Source: Letharia columbiana
Lineage: Eukaryota; Ascomycota; Lecanoromycetes; Lecanorales; Parmeliaceae
Direction: 5' to 3'
DNA: 64,000 bases
NCBI RefSeq assembly: GCF_014066305.1
Contig: NW_023501115.1
Location: 62,001 to 126,000 of the forward strand
In this document: positions 35,401 to 46,385 of the stretch, piece after piece
Numbering within the stretch: the first letter of the stretch is position 1
How the letters are laid out: each line of letters begins with the position of its first letter
The notes under the pieces: generated by a model
What the model saw: only the letters and a program-made list of their open reading frames with translations
What the model was told of the DNA's origin: nothing
Database searches by the model: none
Program-made: the position numbers and the translations under genes

Positions 35401-38400
35401 CAGGTTTGACTGGATCGATACCTTCGATACGTTGGCTGCCCCGACCAGGACCAACGATACCCTGACACAATCTTCGTATGGGATTGCGGGGACCAAAGAT
35501 GAAAAGAGATACATTATATCTCGGGTGCCTTTGCAGATACTGACGCTGAGCTCGCTTTCTTTGTTCGGTAGCCGAGACAACCTCTCTTGCTCTTGTCCGT
35601 ATATCTACCTCGTCTCCTCTGGAGAATTGCAAGCGAGAGTAGAAAGGGTTTGGCTCCTGATCACCGAACATCTTGAGAAGCTTACCCCACAGAACCGAGA
35701 GCAGCCCAGGCTTGACATGCCCTACTGGACGGCCAGTGATCGGGTCGTCGTCTTCGTGTAACTCCTCCACAGGCTCCATATGCTCGTCGAGAAAATCTCG
35801 AAACACGGCCTCCTGAAGTAGCATTTCCATTGTGGCAGGACCAAAATCAAGAGGATCCTTGTGCCGACTTGTGTCTCGACCGAGCTTGAAGATAGTCGAC
35901 AACGACAGGTTGCCTTGGGACGAACCTCCAAGCTCTTTCTGTTGAAGGAAAGCTTTGACCTGCTGCAAGCGCTTTTCGTCTTCCGAAACGTCGAAGTTCT
36001 CCTGGATGACCGCAATGAACATGTTCAATACGACAAAATTTGCTAAGATGAACCATGAAATAAAGAAAATGGCGCCTATCCAAGCTTGATCCCAGATCAG
36101 CTCATACTGCGTTGAATTATACAGTAGTACGGTCCAGTTCTCGCTCGAAAGAACTTGATACATGCCGATAAAGCCGTTGTAGATGTCCGAGAATGTTATG
36201 CGAATAGCGGGGCCGCCGATGCCGTCGTAAGAAGGGAATTGTCCGCGAAAGATCTGAACGGCAAAAATTGCGGTGAGGAAGGTTATGAGGAACACGAATA
36301 CGATTAGATTCAGTAGACCAGAGACATTGCCCAGAACCTTTTTGATTAGTTCGCGCGTGAGCGACACCGCAAGGACCACGCGATAGATCCGTATGATTTG
36401 GAAAAATGTGAGCCATTCGTATGCTTCGCCCGAGTCGTGAATAGAAGGAATCTGTATGACTGCGGTAATGATCGCGAGGCCTAGATCGATCCAGTTGCGT
36501 TGGCTTTTATGAAAATTCCTCCAATCAGCAATAAAGCGCAGAAGGATCTCGAACACTAAAACACAGGCTACGATCGTCTCCGTGTCATCGATGAAACGTT
36601 GACGGCTTTGGCTCATGTCGGAACTTCGAAGGCACATCACGAAAAGGTCGAAAAGAATGATCACAATCCATAGCCATTCCGTCATGTCGTACGCACGCTT
36701 CAAACCACTCCTTTTTGGAATCTCTTCTTCCTCTTCAATGAAGTGATCTTGCTCAGCAACTGTGAATGCACTTGTTTTGCTTTCCTCCCGGATGACCTGG
36801 AAGGACGATGTTATAACCGCGACAAGCAAGTTCATGAGCCACAGACTCATAACGACAATCCCGAAGGCGAAGAATAGAGCTCCAGCAAGGAAGTCGGTAT
36901 CAGTACAGTAGTAGAGGAGATCCGAGAAAGTGTTCGCACTCATGACCACGAAGACCAATTCTAGAGACTGGAATATGTTGTCAAAGCTGACCGTCCCATT
37001 GTACGGACCTGTGCCTTCCACACAAAGTGAGTTCTGCGGGCAAAGGTAGCCTTTGTGCTTTCCGGTTCCGTTCTGTATAAGATCTGCTTTAAGCCATGGC
37101 ATCTCTGACCCGTTAGTAGGGCTGATATACCCTCCACAGAACTGGACTTGGTTGTTCGGATCATTCAGATTGTAACTGTTGGTGATATTGCTTTTAGAGT
37201 AGTTACTATTAGGGTTTAGGAGAACTTCAGTTGCGTTCGGAAACCAGACGCAAGTGCGTTTGAGCGATGACTTGAAAGCCTGGACCCCAATGATAGCGAA
37301 AAGAAGCCAAAAGAAGCCTATGAGAAAAGCAACGTTGACCAGCATGGGCGCTGCTTTCTTCAGACTTCTCAAGATCACCTGGGACCGTTTAAGTCAGTCT
37401 GATTTAGCGGAACATTTAAAAACCGAAGACTTACCGATGTACCACTGGTAAGCCCGAGAAGCCTCAGGATGCGTAGACAACTCAGCATTCGAAATACAAA
37501 TAGGTGACGGTTACCCTCGACCATAGTCAGAGAAAGGACAAGCATGATCCAGAATGATACAACTGCCACAAAATCCAGACGGTTGAATCCATGGCGGAGA
37601 AACGCTCGTCGAGCCAGCCGAACCCTTTGCTGTTGACGTGAGTGACCTGGGTGGTCGACATGCAGTTGCGCTCCTGTAAACGAGCGGAGAATAGATGGCT
37701 GTTGTCCGGCTTCCCTCACCCCGTCCCTTACCGTCAAATGTCTTTGGGGGGCAAAGAAAGTCCGGACCCTATCGCTAAGAGCGGCTCTGAAGCCCCGTGC
37801 GATGTCAAGAGTACTGTACTCATCGGCGTTCTTTATCAAACCAGAAACAATGATTCGTGCTAGTAGTTCTAGCGTGTAGATGAAGAACAGGGCGAGAAGG
37901 GCGAAATTGATCCATGATGCCTTCCAGGCCTGGGGCTCATTTGTTGAAGTATATTTAATAGGTTTCGCCGAGTCGATAGCCAAGAGTATGGTCTGAACGA
38001 CAATGAGAATCAAGATCACGGGCTCGGTGGCTGGATGCACAAGCATCTCGCAGAGCTTCAGTCGGATCCAATTATCCGGAGAAAATATCCCGAGAGAATT
38101 CCCTTTGAGCGGATTCGGCTCCGGCGGCACTCGTTCATTCGTTGATACTAGCTGTTGGGCTTTCTCTGGGGGAGGACTTGATCTTTCATCATGGGCGTAG
38201 TCTTGCATAGCTGGGAAACTTGGTGGTTCCTCCATCCGGGCTTCCCTGATCGAACGTTCTCGACGCACACTGTTTTCTATGGTATCTGGCTCGTTGCTGA
38301 GATTGACAACTCGCTGAGATGCTTGCCTCAATATAGTTCCAGCTCTTGATAAAGGATTAGATGCTGTTGACGGGCTTAGAGATCTGGTGCTCATGGTCGA

Positions 38401-39084
38401 AGAGGGTCTACCCATCCCAGCCTCCACATGCGGCAAATCATCACCGAGTCGAGAACCTGACCTGCTGTGGCCCACACTGGGTGGTGGTGCACGAAGCCCT
38501 GGTCCAGGTGCTCTTGCACCAGCAATAGGCTGCAGGAATCTCGAGTCGGTCAGGGGTGTTCTATCGGTGTCTTGCGGGGAAAAGTAGGTGTCCTGTTCGG
38601 CCTCATCAATTGGATGAGAAGTAGGTAACGAATATGTGGATACCGCATCATTTTCCGTGATCACGTTCAGTGTGCTTCTCCTTTTTCCAGGTGGTGGCCT
38701 AGAGGGTCCTGGAGGCTCGAAGCTTAGACCAACGGATCCCATCGCGGCCTGGAAGTTTTCCGCATTGACCGGCGAAACCTCTCCGTCGTCGTAACTTACA
38801 GGTGGTTGGTGAGCGTTCCTGGGTGTCGTGACATGAGGCAGGCCTACATTCTCCCCTGCAGGAGCAGGCGGAGACCCCTCGTTGACCCGTTCGTAGGCTG
38901 TATTGACCCTCCCGCTGAATGATCGACGATGGCCCAACAGTGTCCGTGTCCTTCTCCTTGAACTCCTGCCATGGCTCCATCCTTCGTTACTATCAGAAGT
39001 CTGATCGGGCTGTCGTGAAAGATCCTGCAATGGTATTGATTGGCGTCTCTGGTTGTTATTGGGAGAGGAGCGGTCAGATGCCAT
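32453..39084 (-). CDS. CCH1: CCH1 voltage-gated calcium channel alpha subunit
   Basis: Complement exons 37435-39084, 34970-37378, 34249-34918 and 32453-34194 give 2,156 aa, with introns of 56, 51 and 54 bases. The ATG at 39084 begins MASDRSSPNNNQRR. About 330 disordered residues precede four six-helix ion-channel domains. S4-type sensors include FRMLSCLRILRLLGL, FFQIIRIYRVVLAVSLTREL and LRALRLLNVS. Pore loops read VVMSANTFSDL, VLSSENWTVLL, IVSQEGWTDVM and MSMGEGWNQIM, so the selectivity-filter positions are Asn, Glu, Glu, Glu. After domain IV an EF-hand-like stretch (AWATYDPEGTGWISKDVFP) leads to a Ser/Pro-rich tail. With Mid1, Cch1 forms the high-affinity calcium influx system at the plasma membrane, opened by store depletion or cell-wall and pheromone stress. 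Length and order match the family. Confidence 0.96.
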
Positions 39085-39712
39085 AGCAAGGACCGGATCA
39101 AGGAAATAGAGCGTCAAGACCTCTTCCCCCCATGCTCAGACGTCCATTTATACCTCTCATCTAGTCCAGCTTGCGTACAATTCGCTCTGGCGCAACCTGG
39201 GTGCTATTGCTTACAGTCCCGAAACTGTCTCCGAGCTTGCTTAGGGGCGATTTGAAAAATATGGTCAAGAAAGATTTGTCGGGATCTTGCAGCCAATGAC
39301 TTGGTAGCGAGCGTATGGAGATGGCCGTCAATACTGTAGAGTAGAGCGCGTATGTACGTTGCTTACATGGAAGTCGTGGATGCTGGAGTTTTAGCGGCCG
39401 CCCTGTTTGTTTGATGGACACCTTTGGAACGTTTCGTATCATACGCTATAAATAGTCTCCCCTTACAAAAAATTTAATTACCGTACTCTACTCATTCTCA
39501 TTCAAAACAGTCAAACGATTCTTCCTTTCCTATGAAGTTGTTGCTAAATGCCAAAATGTACAGGGATTACATGATTTGACGCAAATAAAATACAGTGTCC
39601 CCAGCGCATTTCCCTGTGCATTCACGTTATACCGTAGATACAAAGCTCCAAGACAAATCTTGGCTCTTCAAGACATCACCCAAGAATACCGATATCATCC
39701 TGACTTGCACCA
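39085..39712. other. CCH1 promoter region and 3' flank of the UBTD-type gene
   Basis: 628 bases between two minus-strand genes. It should carry the CCH1 promoter; the stretch near 39440-39490 is AT-rich. No coding signature or repeat was seen. Confidence 0.45.
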
Positions 39713-40717
39713 TTATACATTAAATACCAATGCATTGACGACATGACCCTCGCGCCAACCCTGTGCCTGCAAAGTCTCTGTATCTTTAAGGATTTTGCCC
39801 ATATATGCAATCTTCACTTTTCCGTTCCCGGTCATCTATGCGAAATGTCAGTATGTGCTCGTTAGTAACACGCAAAATTCTATCCTCACATTAGCCTCCT
39901 CTTGAACCCTTCTCACCAACATCCTTACGACCTGATCTTTGCCCAATGGAATGACGACATCCGGCCCTCCTCTATCACTAAGTCTCGCCCTGACTTTGAT
40001 GGTATCGCCAGTCTTAAGCACTGACTTGCCTTTCTCTTCTCTTTTCCTTTCGATCGCTTCATCGTCATCTGCTGCCCCATTGGAACCTTCTCCTTTCTTG
40101 ATCTCCTCTTGCTGGTCTAATACCACATTTTGAGGATCGCTAATGACATGCTCTGGCATCTGGTACAAATTCCCTGCCTCGTCATACGCACCATTCTTGA
40201 AATCACCAGTAGGTACCGTAATAGCTGCGGCGTCCAGTATGCTCTGTGCCGTAGTAATGTCGCCGTCCGCCAGAAGCCCCACTACGACCTTCAGTGTTGC
40301 CCATATCTCTGCATGGCCCGTAACCCTCGTATCGAAAAACTCTTGTCTCTCTCTGTCCAGCTGCGACCGAGTCCACTGCGTCTTCGCCGTCCATATATGG
40401 AGCCGTAATGGTGCGTTGAACTGTTCCCCTAAGGCTAGATTTCTCCGCGTCCGGCTTCGCTGTGAGATCTCAGGATTCTGAGATGAAGTCCGTGGACTAG
40501 GGGGTTCAGGCAGTTGCTGGGTGGGGGCGGAGGTGATGGCACGTGAGGAGGAGTCGCCGTGCGCATTCGAGGGGGAATAAGGCGATGATTCCTCTTCATC
40601 GCGGGGAGTGGAATGACAACACCCCTGTCAACGACGCCGTTAGTTGACATGGGTTCGTATTTCAAGATAGCTGATTGCTTCGATACGAGGCTGCTTCGGA
40701 GGGGGGCGATTTACCAT
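39713..40717 (-). CDS. Ubiquitin-like domain protein, UBTD1/UBTD2 (DC-UbP) family
   Basis: Complement exons 40715-40717, 39890-40624 and 39713-39835 give 286 aa. The first coding exon is only the ATG, followed by a GTAAAT donor; a 90-base intron then joins it to GGG TGT TGT, giving MGCCHSTPRDEEESSPYSPS. That start is the lipidation-type N-terminus of UBTD proteins (Gly2 for myristate, Cys for palmitate). The conserved UBTD module follows: QFNAPLRLHIWTAKTQWTRS, EFFDTRVTGHAEIWATLKV, AQSILDAAAITVPTGDF and YDEAGNLYQMPEHVIS. An acidic linker leads to a C-terminal ubiquitin-like fold (DTIKVRARLSDRGGPDVVIP, KVKIAYMGKILKDTETLQAQ). Human UBTDs interact with E2 enzymes and membranes; the fungal role is not known to me. 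Confidence 0.88.
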
Positions 40718-41245
40718 TGCTCATTATGTAACAAAATTCAAACTTCTCATGAGTTGATGTATTTGATGACACGGATAAACGAGTGACGAAAATGCCATGA
40801 GCAACAGTGAGCTCGTGATTGGTATGGATATTCGTGGAGAAGAGTAGATGGTGCTTATGCGAAAGAAGTGGTGATTCGTACTTATTGAAACGATTAAATT
40901 CGCTAGTGTCAGAACTTCAGAAGTGGCTTGCTTTGCCGGTTGACTGCTCTTTTGAATTGCCAAATCACTGGAAAACTTTCTTCCCATATAGTTGGAGCAT
41001 ACGAGACATGTCACATATTTCACATAGGTTTCACTAATGCTAGTTACAGTCACAGATGTCGTGACTTTACCTGCCCAATGACCGCCCCGTAACGGGGCCT
41101 TCTGAGACACTAAGTATTCAGTCTGTGACACCTTGTTCCTTGCCTCTTTCAGAGACTGACAGCCTGAGTCTCCACCATTTGGCTTCTTTCTGTGCTCATC
41201 CCACACCCTTCTATTGTTGTTGACGAGCATTGTGTAGTCCGTCGT
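40718..41245. other. Promoter of the UBTD-type gene and 3' flank of the TRAPPC11-like gene
   Basis: 528 bases between two minus-strand genes. A 168-codon open frame on the minus strand (40724-41230) spans most of it. It has no recognisable domain, no good splice partners and runs through the expected promoter, so I treat it as chance. Confidence 0.45.
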
Positions 41246-43689
41246 TCAGCTATCGGTATCCACCCAAATCGACACTCCCTTTTTGTCACTTTTCATTCCT
41301 TCAGTGGCGTTGACCTTCAAGCTCTTCTGGAAATGAGTGTCAAAGACTCTGAACTGAGGGCTAATCCACAACCCCTTCACGTGCGGCAAGATAACGTATC
41401 GAATATTATGCCGGCTGAGCGGCACCAATTGTAAGGTGACATTTTTGGGCCCACTGAATGCAAACTCCTCGCTGATATCCATGGTCAATTGAAATGGGAG
41501 CGCGTACATCGAAGGGTTTTCTATGACATAATCGAGATTTATCGCTCCTGCTGGGACGTTCCCACTCCGCGCGGATGCTAGCACTCGAGGCTCGCCAAAC
41601 GGTATGACCAGTTCTGGCACAGAAAGGTGGGTGACTACTGGAGGGCCCTGGAAGCCGTCTCGATGCCACTTGATTTCCAATCGTAGATCGACGAAGGTAG
41701 ATCGACGGTCTTCCAGGTCTGATTTTTGCGCAAGGATGACAAAATCGTGCGCCTGAAAATCATTGGGCGAGATCATGGACGCTGCAACAGTATCCCCAGA
41801 AGCCGAAGAGATACTACAAATGGCTCCTTCGTGGATCTCGACTACTTGTGGTTCAACACTCTGGATCATTAAAGAAACATTAGCCAAAGACGCAATTCTC
41901 GAAGTCAAAGACCATTCTTGAGTCAGTCCCTTCGCGACCTCCATCTCGCCCGCATCATTCTTGGAGTTCTCATCAAGGCCGTCAGCGTTGAAGTAACTCG
42001 GCCACGGTTCACAATGAATCCTAGGCAGGAAACTATGATTTGCCTTGAATGGCGTCACGACTCCGATTTTAGTTGAGAAACTTTTGATGATCGGTGTTTC
42101 TGGGTCGGAAAGAACGTGATAACGCGCTTTGACTTCCAGAATATAGTCCGCCGCAACTGGTGACCCTTGAATGCAGAGTGTATGTCTTCGATTCGCCATG
42201 GGAGCTAGATTGCCGATGCTTTTCGAAGAAGAGTCAATACTGCTGGGATCCGGCGGATCCTCTGGGGCGACCTCTCTGGAGTCCTCTCCTTCATCCAAAG
42301 CCCATCTCAGCGTCGGTAATATCCCTGAAGGTGCTAGAAGTCGGGCGTCAATGCTGACATTGGTTTCTTCTTCCTCTTCGTTCGTAGCTTCTATCTCTAT
42401 AGTGATGTCCTCGTCAGTGAAGTAATTCGGTGACAGGCCGAGGGCTTGAATCTGCATTTTAGGCGGCTTGGGCAAGATTTTCACGACGCTACTGCGTCCA
42501 ACCTTGGCTTTCTTTGGCAACAAGCCTAATGGACTTTTAACCCAGAGAGTTTCTTGATGAATTTGTTCCTGTTCAGTGATGACGACCTCCATATCGAAGT
42601 CAACTACAGACATGCACAGAGTGATGCTTGCAACCTCAACGTCTCCAGGATCACGCGGTACATGATCAAGCGACAGGGCTTTCGTGACGCCAGGGGCAAT
42701 TTCTAGATCAGCAACCCCGATCAGTGGCTGGGAGCCTGGAGAGAAATTCGGACTTGAGGGTAATGATGTAGCATCTGAAGAAGCCTTTTGTAGGGAAATG
42801 CGATGAAGGTGCGCCAGCCCATCAGACGTGCTAGCCTCGGGTTTTTCGGTCAACTCATGCTGGATGTTGAAGCTCCTCAGACCTCCTTCAAACGCAACCT
42901 TGACTTGCGAAACTAAGATAGGAGTCGAATCCTTGTGTGTGCGAGAAGTAATAATTAGCTGTGAGGGCAGCGATACACCCACATTACCTTCAGTAACACC
43001 GAATGCAAACGTTGCAGAGACTGTTCGGGGATTAGCAAGCATAATAATCTCAATTCAGACCACTCGTGGGTTATGACCGTATAGACTTACTGCACGAAAG
43101 TGTGCTCTCAGCTCGTATAACAGATTTAGGCCGTGGATTTGAAGTCTTGATGCCGTCTATTGCTTTAGAGAAGTCATAGTGCCAATCCTGTCTTGGTGTC
43201 AGGTCTGAATCAAGTCAGATGGAGGTAACTCGAGTAAATTCGAATAAGGCCATTGGGCTTACAGCTACACATGAGCTCCCATTCCACAGCAATCAGTGTC
43301 TGAAGATCTCCAATGCGGCGTGCACAGTCTCTTAAGGCCCAGTCCATCTCTTCCAGCAACACCCACCAGCCTGCTCGGCGCCAGCTCAATGTCTGCGAGA
43401 GCGATATGAGCACTCGGGCTGCACGATCCCACCGCTTGTTCTGCATGTGTACCCTTGCAATTTCCAATTGTAGCCTTTCAACCGTCCTGGTGTGATCCTT
43501 TTCTGCGAAGTAGTCTGCTGATCTTTGTAATGTCCTCAAAAGGGCTGTGTATTCATCCGGGCCATTCCGTATCAACATAGGCACATCATTGGCGGGCTCC
43601 CTGCATAGATAGGTATCGTAGACTGAGGGCATGGCTGAGTCCTGTGATTGGGAAGGTCCCCCTTCCGAAGTTGGACTTTTCAGTGACAT
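41246..43689 (-). CDS. TRAPPC11-like (gryzun/foie-gras) protein lacking its N-terminal half
   Basis: Complement exons 43263-43689, 43091-43204 and 41246-43020 give 771 aa, with introns of 58 and 70 bases. The first 140 residues include QLEIARVHMQNKRWDRAARV and LSWRRAGWWVLLEEMDWALR, which fit the end of the TRAPPC11 foie-gras region. YLTPRQDWHYDF leads to the gryzun beta-rich part (ATFAFGVTEGNVGVSLPSQL, VKVAFEGGLRSFNIQHE). It ends VTLQLVPLSRHNIRYVILPH, LKVNATEGMKSDKKG. TRAPPC11 belongs to TRAPPIII, acting in ER-Golgi traffic and autophagy. Known homologues are 1,100-1,250 aa, so about 400 N-terminal residues are missing. A divergent carrier gene starts only 438 bases upstream, leaving no room for them. 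It may be a shortened functional gene, a split gene or a pseudogene, although the frame shown is fully open. Confidence 0.82.
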
Positions 43690-44127
43690 TGTACGAGTCT
43701 AGATCTTCTGTTTATTCAGGTTTCATGTTACCCTATACAGCATCAGTCGGCGACGATTTTGTGGAACGAAGTGTGGACATCCATGGTCCTCTCGAGACTG
43801 GAAGTGCTGCCCATTGAATGGATGTTGTTTCCATTGCATGAGTTGATAGTAAGGATAACTTGCACGCGATCCCTTGCATAACAATTGTGTTGTGTTTTAC
43901 GAGTAGGAGGCATGAAGTCAACCGCTTCTGCAGATCAACGGTCAACTCTTGGCTCGGCAGGTTCCGCCAGACAATTGTCTTCAAGATTCCTGCATCCAAA
44001 CGTGATTGATCACAGTTAACTTTCAGAATACAAGGAGTAACATAGACAACTGTATGGGGACTTGAAGATGCCGACATCCAAGGTACACACGCTGCTAATC
44101 TGGTGATCTTCCCGTTCTTCAAGGGAC
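43690..44127. promoter_or_regulatory. Intergenic region between divergent TRAPPC11-like and HEM25 genes
   Basis: 438 bases between two opposed start codons. A minus-strand frame (43733-44167) stays open for 145 codons but has no TRAPPC11-like sequence, so it does not supply the missing N-terminus. It probably serves as a two-way promoter. Confidence 0.45.
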
Positions 44128-45163
44128 ATGTCCAAAGATGGAACTCAACGCTCTTCGTCAAGTACATTGATTTGATTTTCTCCTAGTCGGCGAGAGCTAA
44201 CACCCGTCTCCAGCGTTCCACTTCTTTGCCGGTCTTGCAACGGGCTGCGTGTCCGCCACGCTCCTCCAACCTGCCGACCTCCTCAAAACCCGTGTCCAAC
44301 AGTCCCGCTCAACCTCCCTCGTCACCACCCTTCGCCAGATTCTCGCAGGTCCCAACTCCTTAAAACAACTCTGGCGCGGTACACTGCCATCTGTCATACG
44401 TACAGGTGTCGGTTCCGCGCTTTACTTCTCCTCCCTTAATGCATTGCGCCAGCATGTTGCGACATCGAATCTTCTCACGTCCACAGGTATAGTGCAAGCG
44501 TCTGTGGGTACCTCGCAGTTCTCATCCTCGAGCTTGCCTAGATTATCTAACATGGCAAATATGACTACCGGAGCTATTGCAAGAGCTTCGGCGGGGTTTT
44601 TCATGATGCCGATCACGGTCATCAAGGTCCGCTATGAATCGAGCTTATATTCTTATAAGTCAATATGGAGTGCGGGGAACGCTATACTAAAGAAAGAAGG
44701 CATCAGAGGCTTTTTCTCGGGCATCGGAGCAACAGCGATACGAGACGCTCCCTATGCTGGCTTATATGTCCTCTTCTACGAACAATCGAAACGACGACTG
44801 AGTCAGGTTCGGGAGGTTACTCCACTCGCCGAGATATCAAACTTTGAAGGTGGTATGAAAAGCAGCACTTCTCTATCTATCAACTTTCTGTCTGGTGTTC
44901 TAGCAGCTGGCTTTGCTACAGTGATTACAAATCCATTTGATGCGGTGAAGACAAGACTGCAGCTTATGCCTGGGAAATATAGCAATATGATCATAGCTGG
45001 GCGGCGAATGGTTAAAGAAGATGGTTTTCGAAGTCTCTTCGACGGGTTGGGGTTGCGGATGGGTAGGAAGGCCCTCAGCTCCGCTCTAGCCTGGACTCTC
45101 TATGAAGAGTTGATTAGGCGGGCTGAGATGGAGGTTCAACACAAGGGTGGAGCTACAGTGTAA
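44128..45163 (+). CDS. HEM25: Mitochondrial glycine carrier, SLC25A38/Hem25 family
   Basis: Exons 44128-44161 and 44214-45163 give 327 aa, with one 52-base intron bearing a GCTAAC branch site. The joint gives [20 protein letters not shown], matching the short N-terminus of this family. Three mitochondrial-carrier repeats each show the P-x-D/E-x-x-K/R signature or a variant: [24 protein letters not shown] (the usual variant in this family) and [13 protein letters not shown]. Supporting stretches are [20 protein letters not shown] and [20 protein letters not shown]. The carrier brings glycine across the inner mitochondrial membrane for 5-aminolevulinate synthesis, the first step of heme synthesis. 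Six membrane helices are expected. The gene converges with OPI3, 164 bases away. Confidence 0.95.
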
Positions 45164-45327
45164 GCGCACTCCACCAATCGTTTCTTTGTATGATATCGAG
45201 TAACCCTCCCATCCAGTGTATAGAAAGCTGTTGAACATGCCATATTCAAAACGTTGTCAATATTGAATTGACATCTGCTTTGCTCCTAGCGCTTTGTCTT
45301 CGCATGCTGCTGATCCAACAGTAGTTC

Positions 45328-46059
45328 TCATTTCGCCTTCTTCCCTTCCTTCTCCCTTTTGTCCCTTTCTGCGTAAATCTGGCTCGTGAAAGGGTCCTCG
45401 AATTGAAGCGCCCCAAGGTAGACAAGGAAGACTTGGATGGTCAAAAGTGCTCCGGCTGGTCTCCCATACAGGAGACTCGTCCCCAAGAAACTCATCGTGC
45501 TTCCCCAGTACATTGGCGCGCCGGTGACGTTGAACGGAAACCCCGTCACAGGCTCGTCCATCAGTATCCCAAAATAATCGCCTAGGAAGGTGCCAGTAAT
45601 GCCTAAGGCGTAGTATGAGGTCAGGACTAGGGTATTCCCAGTGGCTAAGAGGACATAGGCGATGTAAGGGTGATGAAACGCAGGAATGAACGGTTGATGG
45701 CGGAGGGCACGTTCGTAAAGGGCATCACGGAGAAGGCCGAGACCGAAGATGGTGAGGGCAAGAGCGTAACAGGCTCGGAGAGAGTTGCCATTGAAGAGAC
45801 GGGTGAGTGTCTTGTTGTGATATTCTTGGCGGGCGACGATGCTGGGACTACTCATCAGATCTACTCCAACATACGGGAGTACATAACAATGGGATCCCAC
45901 GCGAATACTCACTTCCAGAATGTGGGGTTGAACGCTATAGCAAGGGCAGAAACTACATCGTGGTGAGTCAGCGCCTGGAGAGAAAAAGGTTGAGGCTATG
46001 GACGTACAGTAGAGAGAGTTTTGAGAGAGGTCTATAAGACCTCCAGTCAATTGAGACAT
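45328..46059 (-). CDS. OPI3: Phospholipid N-methyltransferase (OPI3/PEMT family)
   Basis: Complement exons 46008-46059, 45913-45952 and 45328-45841 give 201 aa, near the 206 of yeast Opi3, with introns of 55 and 65 bases. The 40-base middle exon is fixed by the joined sequence SALAIAFNPTFWNIVARQEY. It continues HNKTLTRLFNGNSLRACYAL, GLLRDALYERALRHQP, LVLTSYYALGITGTFLGDYF, GILMDEPVTGFPFNVTGAPM and YWGSTMSFLGTSLLYGRPAG, then FEDPFTSQIYAERD and a Lys-rich ER-type tail (KREKEGKKAK). Four membrane helices are expected. The enzyme adds the last methyl groups from S-adenosylmethionine to make phosphatidylcholine in the ER. Start: the ATG at 46059, 11 codons before the invariant helix region. Confidence 0.95.
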   Translation of the reverse strand: MSQLTGGLIDLSQNSLYCTSIASTFFSPGADSPRCSFCPCYSVQPHILEVSIRVGSHCYVLPYVGVDLMSSPSIVARQEYHNKTLTRLFNGNSLRACYALALTIFGLGLLRDALYERALRHQPFIPAFHHPYIAYVLLATGNTLVLTSYYALGITGTFLGDYFGILMDEPVTGFPFNVTGAPMYWGSTMSFLGTSLLYGRPAGALLTIQVFLVYLGALQFEDPFTSQIYAERDKREKEGKKAK

Positions 46060-46067
46060 GATCACTG

Positions 46068-46093
46068 TTGTATGAAGCTATTGTATGAAGCTA
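46068..46093. repeat. Tandem duplication of a 13-mer
   Basis: TTGTATGAAGCTA occurs twice head to tail, directly upstream of the OPI3 start codon and therefore in its 5' UTR or promoter. Confidence 0.85.
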
Positions 46094-46385
46094 AGGTAAA
46101 GAGTCTGGCTCAACAACTTGCTCGCTCTTTATGGCTCACTGTTGTCAAGCGCTAGGACCAAAGAGATCTAGCGCCATCAATCGCGTATTACTGAAAGGGC
46201 TGGCTTCATTACGGTCTCTATATCCCAGCACGAGGAACTGCAAACAACCAGATATTGAGCGAAAATCATCGTCTCTTAATGTGCCAGGATTGTCTTATGG
46301 TCTAATCGATAGCGTACCATTCCGCTCTATTTGCCATCTATTCTAGCGACTACAATCGCAACGTTCGACTCATTTGAGTAACCAG

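Noticed and set aside
40724..41230. 168-codon minus-strand ORF upstream of the UBTD-type gene
   Set aside because: It lies in the promoter and 3' flank region, has no domain and no link to TRAPPC11 or UBTD sequence, and would conflict with the ATG-exon of the UBTD gene.
43733..44167. 145-codon minus-strand ORF as the missing TRAPPC11 N-terminus
   Set aside because: Its sequence shows no foie-gras-like helices and it overlaps the HEM25 start on the other strand. It cannot supply the roughly 400 missing residues.
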